Shown here piece by piece: positions 9,346-19,511 of a DNA stretch of 64,000 nucleotides; within the stretch, counting starts at the first letter, position 1; each line of letters begins with the position of its first letter. Under the pieces are notes generated by a model, which was not told the DNA's origin, ran no database searches, and saw only the letters and a list, made by a program, of their open reading frames with translations. Position numbers and translations under genes: made by a program. The stretch is from the NCBI RefSeq assembly GCF_008728835.1, contig NZ_CP042582.1:4757001-4821000 (forward strand), read 5' to 3'. This DNA is from Hypericibacter adhaerens (GTDB lineage: Bacteria; Pseudomonadota; Alphaproteobacteria; Dongiales; Dongiaceae).

Positions 9346-11229
9346 TCATCGCCCATGATTCCCCCTCGCCCGCAAAGCCGGCTCCGGCGTCACCACCGGC
9401 GCCTCGCCGCCCGTTTCACCGTTCATGGGCTTGCGGGCCTGGGCCTGCTGGCGCGCCCACATGGTGGCATAGATGCCGCCCTGTGCCAGCAGCGCTTCGT
9501 GACGGCCGCGCTCGACGACGCGGCCCTCCTGCAGCACCAGGATCTCGTCGGCATGGACCACGGTCGACAGCCGGTGGGCGATGACCAGCGTGGTGCGGTC
9601 GGCCGAGACCTCGGCCAGGCTCTGCTGGATCTCCTTCTCGGTGCCGGTATCGAGCGCCGAGGTGGCCTCGTCGAAGAGCAGGATCGCCGGGCCCTTGAGG
9701 ATGGTGCGCGCGATCGCGACGCGCTGCTTCTCGCCGCCCGAGAGCTTTAAGCCCCGCTCGCCCACCTTGGTCTGGTAGCCGTCGGGAAGGCCCGTGACGA
9801 AATCATGGATGCGCGCGAGCCGCGCCGCCGCCTCGATCTCCTCGCGCGTCGCGGAAGGCCGGCCATAGGCGATGTTGTAATAGACCGTGTCGTTGAAGAG
9901 GACGGTGTCCTGCGGAACGATGCCGAGCGCCGCGCGGAGCGAGACCTGCTGCACCTCGCGCAGGTCCTGGCCGTCGATCAGGATGCGGCCGGCATCGACG
10001 TCGTAGAAGCGGAACAGCAGCCGCGAGATCGTCGATTTGCCGGCGCCGCTCGGCCCCACCACCGCCACGGTCTGGCCCGGCGCCACGCGGAAGGAGACAT
10101 CCTTCAGGATCGGCCGGCGCGGGTCATAGCCGAAATCGACGTGATCGAAGACGAGCTCGCCGCGCTCGACGACCAGCGGCGGCGCGCCCGGCCGGTCCGG
10201 CACCTCGACCGAGAGGCCCAGGAGCGCGAACATCTGCTCCATGTCGATGAGCGACTGGCGCAGCTCGCGATAGACGGTGCCGAGGAAGTTGAGCGGCAGG
10301 TAGAGCTGGATCAGATAGGCGTTCACCAGCACGAAGTCGCCCACGGTCATCTGATGCGCGACGACGCCCTGGGCCGCCATGCCCATCATCAGGGTCACGC
10401 CGACGGCGATGATGCCGGCCTGGCCGATATTGAGGAAGGAGAGGCTGACCCGCGTCTTGATCGCGGCCTTCTCGTAGGACTGCAGCGCCACGTCGTAGCG
10501 GCGCGCCTCGTGCTCCTCGTTGCCGAAATACTTGACCGTCTCGTAGTTGAGCAGGCTGTCGATCGCCTTGGTGTTGGCCTCGCTGTCGCTCTCGTTCATG
10601 CGCCGGCGGTATTTGAGCCGCCATTCCGTGACGAAGAGCGTGTACCAGATGTAGGAGCCGATCGTGACCGCGGTCACCAGCGCGAACCAGACATCGTAGA
10701 GATGCCAGAGCACGATGCAGACGAGCCCGATCTCCACCAGCGTCGGGAACACGTTGAACAGCATGAAGAACAGCAGGAACTCGATGCCTTTCGCGCCGCG
10801 CTCGATCGCGCGCGAAAGGCCGCCGGTCTGGCGATCGAGATGGAAGCGCAGCGAGAGCCGATGCAGATGGCGGAAGGTCTGCAGCGCCACGCGCCGGATC
10901 GCGCGCTGCGCCACCTTGGCGAAGACGGCGTCGCGCAGCTCGGCGAAGATCTGCGCCATGACGCGCACGAGGCCGTAGGCCAGGAGCAGGCCCAGCGGCA
11001 GCGCCAGCGCCGTCCCGGTCACGCCCAGCGCATCGACCATGCGCTTGAACAGGATCGGGACATAGAGGTTCGCGACCTTGGCGAGCACCAGGCAGAGCGA
11101 GGCCAGCATCACGCGTGCCTTGAGCTCGCCCTCGCCCTTGGGCCAGAGATGCGGCAGGAGCGACTTCAGCGCCGACCATTGTCCGCGATAGCTCGAACGG
11201 GCGGCAGTCGATGCGACGGGAGGAACCAT
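9346..11229 (-). CDS. atm1: ABC exporter, Atm1/HMT1 family
   Basis: A 627-residue half-transporter with six predicted membrane helices (about 40-320) fused to an ATPase domain (about 360-590). The nucleotide-binding domain has Walker A GPSGAGKST, signature LSGGEKQR, Walker B ILLFDEATSALD and the switch histidine in IAHRLST. The helix segment with YFGNEEHE is characteristic of the Atm1/ABCB7 group, which in alphaproteobacteria exports glutathione-linked metals or a sulfur compound linked to Fe-S biogenesis. meaB begins 25 bp after its stop, so they may be co-transcribed. Substrate is inferred from family. Confidence 0.9.
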   Translation of the reverse strand: MVPPVASTAARSSYRGQWSALKSLLPHLWPKGEGELKARVMLASLCLVLAKVANLYVPILFKRMVDALGVTGTALALPLGLLLAYGLVRVMAQIFAELRDAVFAKVAQRAIRRVALQTFRHLHRLSLRFHLDRQTGGLSRAIERGAKGIEFLLFFMLFNVFPTLVEIGLVCIVLWHLYDVWFALVTAVTIGSYIWYTLFVTEWRLKYRRRMNESDSEANTKAIDSLLNYETVKYFGNEEHEARRYDVALQSYEKAAIKTRVSLSFLNIGQAGIIAVGVTLMMGMAAQGVVAHQMTVGDFVLVNAYLIQLYLPLNFLGTVYRELRQSLIDMEQMFALLGLSVEVPDRPGAPPLVVERGELVFDHVDFGYDPRRPILKDVSFRVAPGQTVAVVGPSGAGKSTISRLLFRFYDVDAGRILIDGQDLREVQQVSLRAALGIVPQDTVLFNDTVYYNIAYGRPSATREEIEAAARLARIHDFVTGLPDGYQTKVGERGLKLSGGEKQRVAIARTILKGPAILLFDEATSALDTGTEKEIQQSLAEVSADRTTLVIAHRLSTVVHADEILVLQEGRVVERGRHEALLAQGGIYATMWARQQAQARKPMNGETGGEAPVVTPEPALRARGNHGR

Positions 11230-11541
11230 GGCGCGGGTAGGGCTTTAAGCGTGTGGGATCGGAACATCCCTAGCACGAAACCGTGGCTGGTCGTTGAAGG
11301 TGTTTTCCTTCCTCTCCGCCCGCGATCCTCCTACGCGCTTTGCGCTTCGGAGGACAGAGCGGGAGATCGAGCAGGGCCTGCCCTCCGCAGCCCATGGGGC
11401 GAAGGAGGGTGAGGTGAGTAGTGAAGCTTGTGGCGCTCTCGCCGGAGAGAGCCCCCTCATCCAGCTCCGGCTCGGGTCTCCGCTTCGCTTCGACCAAGCC
11501 TGCGCGTCCTTCTCGCCCTTGCCGGGGGAGAAGAAGCAAGA
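11230..11541. repeat. intergenic region with C/G-tract repeat remnants
   Basis: No gene is supported. The stretch contains degenerate pieces of the dispersed intergenic repeat seen elsewhere (catccagctccggctcggg, ttctcgcccttgccggggga) and an inverted pair around tcctcctacgcgctttgcgc ... gcgaaggagggtgagg. It separates the acyltransferase-like gene (stop at 11542) from the ABC exporter start and may act as a terminator. Confidence 0.5.
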
Positions 11542-12219
11542 CTAGCTGTTCTCGCCCTTTTCGCCGCGCTCGAAGAAACGGTTGAGCACGGTGGCCTTGC
11601 GCTTCTTGCCGTTCTCGTATTCGCGCATGAAATAGATCGGCCGGTCCGGATAGAGCCTGCGCGCCTCGCGGATCAGGTGCAGCGTGACCGTGGTGCCCGG
11701 CGAGACGAAGGTGATGAGCACGCAGGAATCGCCGCCGGTGCACTCCTGATAGGTGGGGATGTAGCTGCGCTCCATCCAGGCTTCGGCGACCTTCTGGTCG
11801 CATTCGGCCCAGCCGATATAGCCCACCGGCTGCTTCCCGCGGAAGGTGAAGAGATAATGGCCGCGCCGGATCTGGCCGCGGATGACGCCGGTGAGCTTGC
11901 CGAACCTGAAATTGCTGAAGGGCGGCCGCGTATGAAGCAGCTCGGTCGCGAGCCCCAGCGCCAGCACGCGGTTGGGCAGCTTGCGGCTCACCAGCGGCTC
12001 CTTGCCCTCGGCCGCCGGCACCGGCGCGATGTCGGAGCCGAGGAAGGCCGTGCCCTGGACGTTGGGAATGGCGCGCGGCGCGGCCGGGCCGCCGGCCGGC
12101 CGTTTCGCGGCCGCCGGGTTGGCGGCGGCAGGATTGCGCGGGCCGGGGCGCGGGGCACCCGGGCGCTGCGGCTGCGGTTGCGGCGCACCCGGCGGGCGCT
12201 TGGGCTTAGGCGGCTCCAT
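11542..12219 (-). CDS. RTX-toxin lysine-acyltransferase-like protein (HlyC fold)
   Basis: A 225-residue protein. Residues 1-65 are a Pro/Ala-rich, probably disordered tail. Residues 80-215 resemble the HlyC/toxin-activating lysine acyltransferase family: the ELLHTRPPFSNF segment holds the histidine equivalent to HlyC His23, followed by GHYLFTFRGKQPVGYIGWAE and a TGGD...SPG segment. By my alignment the HlyC catalytic Asp92 position is threonine (about Thr170). No RTX toxin or type I secretion genes are nearby. The ATG at 12219 has an AAGGAG ribosome site and is preferred over a TTG two codons earlier. It follows the giant coiled-coil gene by 38 bp. Family membership is likely; function is open. 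Confidence 0.7.
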   Translation of the reverse strand: MEPPKPKRPPGAPQPQPQRPGAPRPGPRNPAAANPAAAKRPAGGPAAPRAIPNVQGTAFLGSDIAPVPAAEGKEPLVSRKLPNRVLALGLATELLHTRPPFSNFRFGKLTGVIRGQIRRGHYLFTFRGKQPVGYIGWAECDQKVAEAWMERSYIPTYQECTGGDSCVLITFVSPGTTVTLHLIREARRLYPDRPIYFMREYENGKKRKATVLNRFFERGEKGENS

Positions 12220-12257
12220 GGCCAACTCCTTGCGGCGGCATCTTCAGGGCCGGCAGA

Positions 12258-15200
12258 TCAATGCGGCGCGCTGCGGCCGATCGAGCGCGACAGAACTAGG
12301 TAAAGCTTGCCTACATCGGCGGTGATGAAGGCGGCGTTAAGCACGCTTTCCGGATCGGCTTCCTGCGCCTGCGCCAGCAACTCCTCGAACCGCTCCATGT
12401 AACGCTCGACCATGTCGCGGAAGCGGTCGTCATCCTTGTAGCGCTGCTCGATGGCGGGCACCAGATAGCTGTCCTTCCCGCGGAACAGGCGGCGCGCGAA
12501 GATCGAACGGTCGCCCTTGTGGTAGTCCTTCCACACATCGGCCGGCACGTCGGTCTCGAGCAGCTTGCTGATATCCATGGCGAGCGAGTTGAGCTCCTCG
12601 ACCATCACCGCCGCCGCGCGCAGGAAGAGATCGCGGGTGACGTTCTCCTGCACGCGCTTCAGGTTCTGGACCTGCGTCTCGGCGGCGCTGGTGGAGCGCG
12701 CCAGCTGCTGGCTCTGCTGGTCGAAGCGCTGCGCCAGCTCGCCCACCTGGCCGCCGATGCGCTCGACCGTCTCGGTCAGGAACTGGGCCCGCTCGCCGAA
12801 GGTGGCGCCGATCTCGTTGGTGCGGCGCACTACATAGTCGGTGGCTTCCACCAGCTTCTCGGTGCGGCCGTCGAGCGTGCCGCCCGCCTTGTCGAGCCGC
12901 TCGGCCACCTGGTCGCCGAGCTGGGTCAGGAGCTGGATCTGGCTCTCGAGCTCGCCCTTGATCGCCGCGGTGTCGGCCCGGGCGCCGGCCGCGACCGAGG
13001 CGAAGCTTTCCGACTGGCCGCGCAGGCTGTCGCGGATCATGTCGACGAGCTGGCCCACCTGGGTCGAGAGCTGGCCCAGCTCGGTGAGCTGGTCCTTCAC
13101 CACGCCGCGCACCGCCGCCACCTGCATCGCCGCGCGCCGCGCCATGCCGACCAGCCGCTCGGTGTCGCCGCGGAAGGTCTCGGCGATGGCGCGCGAGTTG
13201 CGCGAGGCCTCCTCGGCGGCATTGACGAGATCGGCCTTGAGCGTGCCGACGATGCGCTCGAGCTCGCCGATGCGCACGGCGCTGACGCCCGTGGTCTCGC
13301 CCAGCGCATCCGACAGCTTCCCGATCGCCTCGCGCGCCTGCTGCTGCGCGGTGAAGGCGCCGGTCGCCACCGCCGCGAGCCGCGCCGCCTGGTCCGAGAA
13401 GAGCCGGCCGGCATTCTCGATCTTGCCGGCGCCGTCGGCCGCGGTGGCGCCGATCCGGTCGGCCTGGTCGCGGCCGGCCATGATCATGCTGTCGATCTTC
13501 TCCAGCATGGTGTCGGTGCTGCGCTTGTATTCGAGGAGCTTGGTCTCGGCCTGGCGCAGCGCTCCCTCCATGCGCTCGCCCGAGGCCGACGAGGCCTGCT
13601 CGATGCCGGTGGCCTGTTCGGCGAGCGCGCGCCGGAGCTTCTGTGCCTCCTCGGTGCTGTCGCGCCAATGCAGCCCGATGCGATCGGTTTCGCTGCCGAC
13701 CGATTCGAGCAGGCGCTGCGCCTCGGCGGAGAAGTCGGCCGCCGCCGCCGCGAGACGCCGGCGCATCTCCTCGCCCTCGCCCTGCGCGCCCACCGCGAGA
13801 TCGGCGAGCAGCGCGCCCCCCGCCTGGCGGAACTGGGCCAGCGCCGCCTCGAGCTCGCCGCGCAGCGACACCGCGTTCGCCTGGCCCTCGTTGCGCAGTG
13901 CCACGGTCGCGGCGGTGACGTCTTCCATCTGGCGCGCCAGCGAAGCGCCCAGCGCCGCCGCCTCGCCTTGGGCCGCGGCGGATTGCGCCTGCACGGCATT
14001 GGCCTGGCGCGTGAGATCCTCCGAGAGGGCCTTGGCATTGGCGGCACTCTCGGTCGCGATCGCGCGCAGATGGTCGAGCGCCTGGTCGAAGGGCCGGCGC
14101 ATCGCAGCCGCGGTGTCGTCGGCGAGCCGCCCCAGCGCCTGGCCCGCCGCGGCCGCTTCGTCGCGGGCACCCTGGCCCACCTGCTGCAGCGTCTGCGCGC
14201 TCTCGGCGGCGGTGGCGCGGAAATGCTCCAGCGTCTGATCCATCGGGCGGCGCATGGCGCTCGCCGTCTCTTCCGCGAGCCGGCTCAGCGCGGCGCCGGC
14301 GGCGATGGCCTCGTTGCGGGCCGTCTGGCCCGTCTGCTGGAGGGTCGCCGTGCTGTCGGCGGCGGTGACGCGGAAATGCTCGAGCGCCTGGTCCATCGAC
14401 CGGCGCAGGGCGTCCGCCGTCTCTTCCGCCAGCCGGCTCAGCGCACCACCTGCCGCCGTGGCTTCGTCGCGCGCCGTCCGGCCCGTCTGCTGCAAGGTCG
14501 CGGTGCTGTCGGCGGCGGTGGCGCGGAAATGCGCGAGCGCCTGCTCCATCGACTGGCGCATCGCGCTCGTGGTCTCTTCCGCGAGCCGGCTCAAGGCCGC
14601 GCCCGCCGTGGCGGCCTCGTCGCGGGCCGTCTGGCCCGTCTGCTGCAATGTCTGGGTACTGTCCGCCGCGACCGAGCGGAGATGCGCGAGCGTCTGGTCC
14701 AGAGGCTGGCGCATCGCGCTCGCCGTTTCCTCGGCAAGCCGGCTCAACGCGGCCCCGGCCGCGGCCGCCTCGTCGCGGGCGCTCTGGCCGGTCCGGGCCA
14801 GGGCCGCAGTGCGCTCCGCGAGGGTGCGCTCGAACTCGGCGCCGGCGGCACCCGCCGCGCGCACCGCCTCGCCGATCTGCGTGGTCTGCTTGTCGGCCGC
14901 CATGAGCCGCGCCTCGATATCGTCGGAGAGCCGCGTCAGGCTGTTGGTGAGATATTCGGTCGAGGCGGCGAGATCGGTCTTGAGGTTCATGGTCGCATCG
15001 TCGGCGGTGCGGCCCAGGGCCTCCATCTGCTGCTGCAGCGTGTTGACCAGCTCGCCGCCGCGCTGCGCGGTGCGGTCGCCCGCCGCCGCCAGCTCGCGCG
15101 CGAGGCGCGCCATCGCCTGCCCGAAGCGGTCGATCGCGGAATCGACCGCCTGGCCCAGCTGCTCCTCCTGCATCTTGATCTCGGCCGCCATGGAGGTGCC

Positions 15201-15857
15201 CTGCTCGAGGGCCCGCGTCACGGCGGCGTCGATCTCGTCGGTGCGCCGCTCCATCTCGCGCGCGATCTGCTCGGTGGCGGCACCCGCAGCCGAGGTGACG
15301 CTGTCGCCATGGCGCCGCACGATCTCGCCCCAATGGACGCGCTCGGCATCGAGCTTGGCCGCCACCTCGCGCGCCGAGGCGATCTCGGCCGCGAGGCCCT
15401 CGCGCAGCTTGTCGGTCTCGGCGCGGGCCTGCTGCACCACCTCGGTCAGCGCCGCCGCCTCGCTCTGGAAACGCAGCGCGAAGCCGCCCAGGAGCTCGGA
15501 GCTCTGGTCGGAAGCCGAGCGCAGCGCCTCGGCCTGCCGCTTCAGCACGGCCCCGGCCGCCTCCACGCGCGTGGCCGCCGTTTCGTCGGGAAAGGTCAGG
15601 AGGCCGAGCTGGCGGTTGATCGCGGCGCCCGCATCGGCCAGGTCGCGCCCGCGGATCCAGTAGAGAAGGAGCAGCCAGAGGAAGGCCAGCGGCGCAAACG
15701 CGCCCGCCATCGCCGCCCCCAGCTCATGGGGCAGCATGCCGCCGACATTGTTCCAGCCGATCTCGCGATCGACGTAAGTCCAGACCAGGGCCAGCCACGC
15801 GACCGTCAGCACGAGGCCGACCGCCGCGCCCAGCCACCGTCCCCCCTTCGCCGTCAT
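12258..15857 (-). CDS. giant membrane-anchored coiled-coil protein, TipN-like architecture
   Basis: A 1199-residue protein with two N-terminal membrane helices (about 8-27 and 46-66), then more than 1000 residues of Ala/Glu/Gln/Arg-rich heptad-like sequence. Residues about 355-610 hold five tandem 51-residue repeats around the core ALSRLAEETASAMR. The last ~130 residues form a distinct, less repetitive, probably helical domain (DVPADVWKDY ... FARRLFRG ... ITADVGKLYLVLSRSI). The architecture matches polarity landmarks such as Caulobacter TipN, and a TipF-like gene lies 6 kb away; this assignment is inference. It could instead be a chemoreceptor-like or cell-envelope scaffold. A GGGGAA ribosome site precedes the ATG. 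Confidence 0.75.
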   Translation of the reverse strand: MTAKGGRWLGAAVGLVLTVAWLALVWTYVDREIGWNNVGGMLPHELGAAMAGAFAPLAFLWLLLLYWIRGRDLADAGAAINRQLGLLTFPDETAATRVEAAGAVLKRQAEALRSASDQSSELLGGFALRFQSEAAALTEVVQQARAETDKLREGLAAEIASAREVAAKLDAERVHWGEIVRRHGDSVTSAAGAATEQIAREMERRTDEIDAAVTRALEQGTSMAAEIKMQEEQLGQAVDSAIDRFGQAMARLARELAAAGDRTAQRGGELVNTLQQQMEALGRTADDATMNLKTDLAASTEYLTNSLTRLSDDIEARLMAADKQTTQIGEAVRAAGAAGAEFERTLAERTAALARTGQSARDEAAAAGAALSRLAEETASAMRQPLDQTLAHLRSVAADSTQTLQQTGQTARDEAATAGAALSRLAEETTSAMRQSMEQALAHFRATAADSTATLQQTGRTARDEATAAGGALSRLAEETADALRRSMDQALEHFRVTAADSTATLQQTGQTARNEAIAAGAALSRLAEETASAMRRPMDQTLEHFRATAAESAQTLQQVGQGARDEAAAAGQALGRLADDTAAAMRRPFDQALDHLRAIATESAANAKALSEDLTRQANAVQAQSAAAQGEAAALGASLARQMEDVTAATVALRNEGQANAVSLRGELEAALAQFRQAGGALLADLAVGAQGEGEEMRRRLAAAAADFSAEAQRLLESVGSETDRIGLHWRDSTEEAQKLRRALAEQATGIEQASSASGERMEGALRQAETKLLEYKRSTDTMLEKIDSMIMAGRDQADRIGATAADGAGKIENAGRLFSDQAARLAAVATGAFTAQQQAREAIGKLSDALGETTGVSAVRIGELERIVGTLKADLVNAAEEASRNSRAIAETFRGDTERLVGMARRAAMQVAAVRGVVKDQLTELGQLSTQVGQLVDMIRDSLRGQSESFASVAAGARADTAAIKGELESQIQLLTQLGDQVAERLDKAGGTLDGRTEKLVEATDYVVRRTNEIGATFGERAQFLTETVERIGGQVGELAQRFDQQSQQLARSTSAAETQVQNLKRVQENVTRDLFLRAAAVMVEELNSLAMDISKLLETDVPADVWKDYHKGDRSIFARRLFRGKDSYLVPAIEQRYKDDDRFRDMVERYMERFEELLAQAQEADPESVLNAAFITADVGKLYLVLSRSIGRSAPH
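14030..14800 (-). repeat. five tandem 153-bp in-frame repeats within the coiled-coil gene
   Basis: Five consecutive units of 153 bp (51 codons) lie inside the long coiled-coil gene. Each encodes a variant of TGQTARDEAATAGAALSRL followed by AEET-SAMR and a QALxHFRATAADS stretch. The central copies are nearly identical while the last one (nearest 14030) has diverged, which suggests recent expansion by unequal recombination. 51 residues is not a multiple of 7, so the heptad register is likely to shift or the segment is an 11-residue-type coil. Confidence 0.9.
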
Positions 15858-16000
15858 GCCGTTCCCCAGAACTCGAACCCCTCAGGCCTGGAGCAAGACC
15901 GGACCCCTCGCGAATCGGGCAAGTCCGCGATTCCGGCTCGGAATCAAATAACTGGAGAATGATTCGCGTATCAAGCCGATTCGGCTTGATCGGACGGATG

Positions 16001-18181
16001 TCAGGCCGCCTTGCGATGACGGCGGATCATCTCGATCATCTCGGCCGCGGCCAGCGGGATGTTGGTTCCCGGACCATAGATCGCGGCCACGCCCGCCTTG
16101 CGCAGGAAGTCGTAATCCTGCGGCGGAATGACGCCGCCGGCGACCACCAGGATGTCGCCCGCCCCGGCCTTGCGCAGCGCCTCGATCAGCTGCGGCACCA
16201 GCGTCTTGTGGCCCGCCGCCTGCGACGAGACGCCGATCACATGCACATCGTTCTCGATCGCCTGGCGGGCCGCCTCCTCCGGGGTCTGGAACAGAGGCCC
16301 GATATCGACGTCGAAGCCCATATCGGCGAAGGCGGTCGCGATCACCTTGGCGCCGCGGTCATGGCCGTCCTGGCCGAGCTTGACCACCAGCAGGCGCGGG
16401 CGCCGGCCGGTCGCGTCGATGAAGGATTTGACCTCGCGCTGGATCTTCTGGAAGCGCTCGTCGCCCGCATAGGCCGCGCCATAGACGCCGCTGATGGAGC
16501 GGGTGGCGGCACGATGGCGGCCGAAGACCTGCTCCAGCGCCGCCGAGATCTCGCCGACCGTGGCCCGCGCCCGGGTCGCCTCGACCGCCAGCGCCAGCAG
16601 GTTGCCCTCGCCCGAGCGCGCCGCCTCGGTCAGCGCCGACAGCGCCGCCGCGACACGGGCGCCGTCGCGCGTGGCGCGGACGCGCTCGAGCCGCGCGATC
16701 TGCTGCTCGCGCACCTTGCTGTTGTCGATATCGAGCACATCGACCTGGGCGGGCTCGGCGGCGCGGTATTTGTTGACGCCGACGATGACCTCCTCGCCGC
16801 GATCGACCCGCGCCTGCCGGCGCGCCGCCGCCTCCTCGATCCGCAGCTTCGGCATGCCGGTCTCGACCGCCTTGGTCATGCCGCCGAGCGCTTCGGTCTC
16901 CTCGATCAGCTTCATCGCCTCGGCGGCGAGGCTCGCGGTCAGGCGCTCGACATAGTAGCTGCCGCCCAGCGGATCGACGACATGGGCGACGCCGCTCTCC
17001 TCCTGGAGGATGAGCTGCGTGTTGCGCGCGATGCCGGCCGAGAAGGGCGTGGGCAGGCCCAGCGCTTCGTCGAAAGAGTTGGTGTGGAGCGACTGTGTGC
17101 CGCCCAGCACCGCCGCCAACGCCTCGACCGTGGTACGGATCACGTTGTTGTAGGGATCCTGCTCGGTGAGGCTCACGCCCGAGGTCTGGCAATGCGTGCG
17201 CAGCGCCAGCGAGGCGGGATTCTTGGGCTCGAACTGCTGCATCAGCTTGGCCCAGAGCAGGCGGGCCGCCCGGAGCTTCGCGATCTCCATGAAGAAGTTC
17301 ATGCCGATGGCGAAGAAGAAGGAGAGGCGCGGCGCGAAATCATCGATCTTGAGGCCGCACGACAGGGCCGCGCGCACATATTCGACGCCGTCGGCCAGCG
17401 TGAAGGCCAGCTCCTGCACCGCCGTCGCCCCCGCCTCCTGCATGTGATAGCCCGAGATCGAGATCGAGTTGAACTTGGGCATGTGCTGGGCGGTATAGGC
17501 GATGATGTCGGCCACGATCCGCATCGAGGGCTCGGGCGGATAGATGTAGGTGTTGCGGACCATGAACTCCTTGAGGATGTCGTTCTGGATCGTGCCGGAG
17601 AGCTTCGCCGGCGGCACACCCTGCTCCTCGGCGGCGACGATGTAGCCCGCCAGCACCGGCAGCACCGCGCCGTTCATGGTCATGGAGACGCTCATCTTGT
17701 CGAGCGGGATCCCGTCGAACAGGATCTTCATGTCCTCGACGGAATCGATCGCGACGCCGGCCTTGCCGACATCGCCCATCACGCGCGGATGGTCGGAATC
17801 GTAGCCGCGATGGGTGGCGAGATCGAAGGCGACCGAGAGGCCCATCTGCCCCGCGGCCAGGTTCTCGCGATAGAAGCGGTTGGAATCCTCGGCCGTGGAG
17901 AAGCCCGCATATTGCCGGACGGTCCAGGGCCGGTTGGCATACATGGTGGCGCGCGGCCCGCGCAGATAGGGCGGGAAGCCCGGCAGGCTCTGGGCCGCCT
18001 CCAGCCCCTCGAGGTCGGCGGCCGTGTAGAGCGGCTTCACCGCAATCCCCTCGGGCGTGTTCCAGATCAGGCTGTCGGCCGGCTGGCCGCCCAGCTCCTT
18101 GCCCGCGAGAGACGCCCAGTCGGCGAGAGATTTCTTCGGAAAATCAGGCAATTCCCAGCTCCTGCCATCGGAGTGCTGCAT
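16001..18181 (-). CDS. mutB: methylmalonyl-CoA mutase large subunit
   Basis: A 726-residue B12 enzyme that interconverts methylmalonyl-CoA and succinyl-CoA. The N-terminal TIM barrel binds the CoA ester (residues about 50-560; [18 protein letters not shown] and [12 protein letters not shown] are diagnostic). The C-terminal Rossmann domain has the base-off B12 motif DGHDRG, with the following SSQAAGH and VVAGGVIP loops. The ORF is open to 18325, but MQHSDGRSW is where homology begins. No small subunit (mutA) or epimerase adjoins it. The enzyme depends on cobalamin, whose synthesis genes cobST and chaperone meaB are also in this window. Confidence 0.96.
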   Translation of the reverse strand: MQHSDGRSWELPDFPKKSLADWASLAGKELGGQPADSLIWNTPEGIAVKPLYTAADLEGLEAAQSLPGFPPYLRGPRATMYANRPWTVRQYAGFSTAEDSNRFYRENLAAGQMGLSVAFDLATHRGYDSDHPRVMGDVGKAGVAIDSVEDMKILFDGIPLDKMSVSMTMNGAVLPVLAGYIVAAEEQGVPPAKLSGTIQNDILKEFMVRNTYIYPPEPSMRIVADIIAYTAQHMPKFNSISISGYHMQEAGATAVQELAFTLADGVEYVRAALSCGLKIDDFAPRLSFFFAIGMNFFMEIAKLRAARLLWAKLMQQFEPKNPASLALRTHCQTSGVSLTEQDPYNNVIRTTVEALAAVLGGTQSLHTNSFDEALGLPTPFSAGIARNTQLILQEESGVAHVVDPLGGSYYVERLTASLAAEAMKLIEETEALGGMTKAVETGMPKLRIEEAAARRQARVDRGEEVIVGVNKYRAAEPAQVDVLDIDNSKVREQQIARLERVRATRDGARVAAALSALTEAARSGEGNLLALAVEATRARATVGEISAALEQVFGRHRAATRSISGVYGAAYAGDERFQKIQREVKSFIDATGRRPRLLVVKLGQDGHDRGAKVIATAFADMGFDVDIGPLFQTPEEAARQAIENDVHVIGVSSQAAGHKTLVPQLIEALRKAGAGDILVVAGGVIPPQDYDFLRKAGVAAIYGPGTNIPLAAAEMIEMIRRHRKAA

Positions 18182-18323
18182 TGCGGCAAGTATAGCGGAG
18201 GGGACTCCGCCGCGTCCATGCGGAGAGGCCGGGCCCATGGCCGGAGCCCCGATTGCCAGGATCGGGGCGCCTCGCCATAGTCCGCCCGGTCTATCCGATC
18301 GCCCCGCAATCATCCTTACGGTC

Positions 18324-19508
18324 ATGCCGCCCGATCAAGCTCCCGCCGCCAATCGTCCCGACTATGGCCGGCGGCTTCTGCCGCTCTGGGCGCTCGATCC
18401 GGCGATCGCCTATCTCAACCATGGCGGCTATGGCGCCACGCCGCACGAGGTGCTGGCCGAGCAGCAGCGCTGGCGGCTCGAGCTCGAGCGCGGCCCCACC
18501 CGCTTCATGCAGAAGACCCTGCCCGAGGCGCTCCGGGCCAACGCGGCCGAGCTCGCGCGCTTCCTCGGCGCCGATCCCCAGGATCTCGTCTTCGTCGAGA
18601 ACGCGACCCAGGGCATGAACGCGGTTCTGCGCTCGCTGGAATTTTCGCCCGGCGACGAGCTCCTCACCACAACCCATGTCTATAACGCCGTGCGCAACAC
18701 CATGCGCCATCTCGCGGAGCGCTTCGGTGCGACCTACATCGAAGCGCCCCTGCCCTACCCGATGACCGATGCGCAGCAGGCGATCGATGCGCTCACCCCC
18801 CACATCAACGCGCGCACGAAGCTGCTCGCGCTCGATCTCGTCACCTCGCCCACGGCGCTGATCCTGCCCGTGGCGGCGCTGGCGGCGAAGGCGCGGGCGG
18901 TGGGCGCCCGCGTGCTGGTCGACGCGGCCCATGCGCCGGGCCAGATCGAGTTCGACCTGCCGGGCCTCGGCGCCGACTATGTCACCGGCAATGCGCATAA
19001 ATGGCTGTTCGCGCCCAAGGGCACGGCCTTCCTCTGGGCGCGACGCGACCGGCAGGCGGGGCTGCATCCGACCACGATCTCGCACGGGCTGGGTCAGGGC
19101 TTCATCGCCGAGTTCGACTGGGTCGGCACGCGCGATCCCTCGGCCTGGCTCGCGACCGGGGCCGCGATCGCCTTCTATCGGCGCATGGGCGACGGCGCCA
19201 TCCGCGCCCACAACCATGCCCTGGCGAACGAGGCCGCGACGCTGCTGTCGGCGGCGCTGGGCGGCGAGGAGGGCCAGTCGCCCCGCTTGCGCGGCGCCAT
19301 GGCGACGGTACGGCTCGAAGGCTTCGAAGGCCAGGACCGGCCCGCGGCGCTCGCTCTCAACGACCGACTCTGGCGCGAACATGGCATCGAGGTGCCGATC
19401 ATCCCCTTCGGCGGCAGCCTCTGGGTGCGGGTCTCGGCGCAGATCTATAACGAGATCGAGGATTACCGCCGGCTGGCGGACGCGCTGCTGACGCTGCGCG
19501 GCGCGTAA
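18324..19508 (+). CDS. class V PLP-dependent aminotransferase (isopenicillin-N epimerase-like)
   Basis: A 394-residue fold-type I PLP enzyme. The N-terminal [11 protein letters not shown], the cofactor aspartate in VDAAHAPGQ, and the Schiff-base lysine in [12 protein letters not shown] place it in the class V family nearest to isopenicillin-N epimerase or cysteine-desulfurase-like lyases. The substrate is not predictable. The start is the ATG at 18324. It is divergent from the mutase gene with about 140 bp between starts. Length is normal and the active site is complete. Confidence 0.88.
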   Translation: MPPDQAPAANRPDYGRRLLPLWALDPAIAYLNHGGYGATPHEVLAEQQRWRLELERGPTRFMQKTLPEALRANAAELARFLGADPQDLVFVENATQGMNAVLRSLEFSPGDELLTTTHVYNAVRNTMRHLAERFGATYIEAPLPYPMTDAQQAIDALTPHINARTKLLALDLVTSPTALILPVAALAAKARAVGARVLVDAAHAPGQIEFDLPGLGADYVTGNAHKWLFAPKGTAFLWARRDRQAGLHPTTISHGLGQGFIAEFDWVGTRDPSAWLATGAAIAFYRRMGDGAIRAHNHALANEAATLLSAALGGEEGQSPRLRGAMATVRLEGFEGQDRPAALALNDRLWREHGIEVPIIPFGGSLWVRVSAQIYNEIEDYRRLADALLTLRGA

Positions 19509-19511
19509 TAC

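Noticed and set aside
14030-14800. A CRISPR-like array of regular repeats
   Set aside because: The 153-bp units are in frame, without spacers, and encode a coherent coiled coil; there are no cas genes.
12519-15962. A 1147-codon plus-strand frame antisense to the coiled-coil gene
   Set aside because: It is the complement of a repetitive GC-rich gene, has no ribosome site, and reads as Leu/Arg/Gly-rich low-complexity sequence.
15959-18280. A 773-codon plus-strand frame antisense to the mutase gene
   Set aside because: The mutase on the other strand is certain and the frame has shadow composition.
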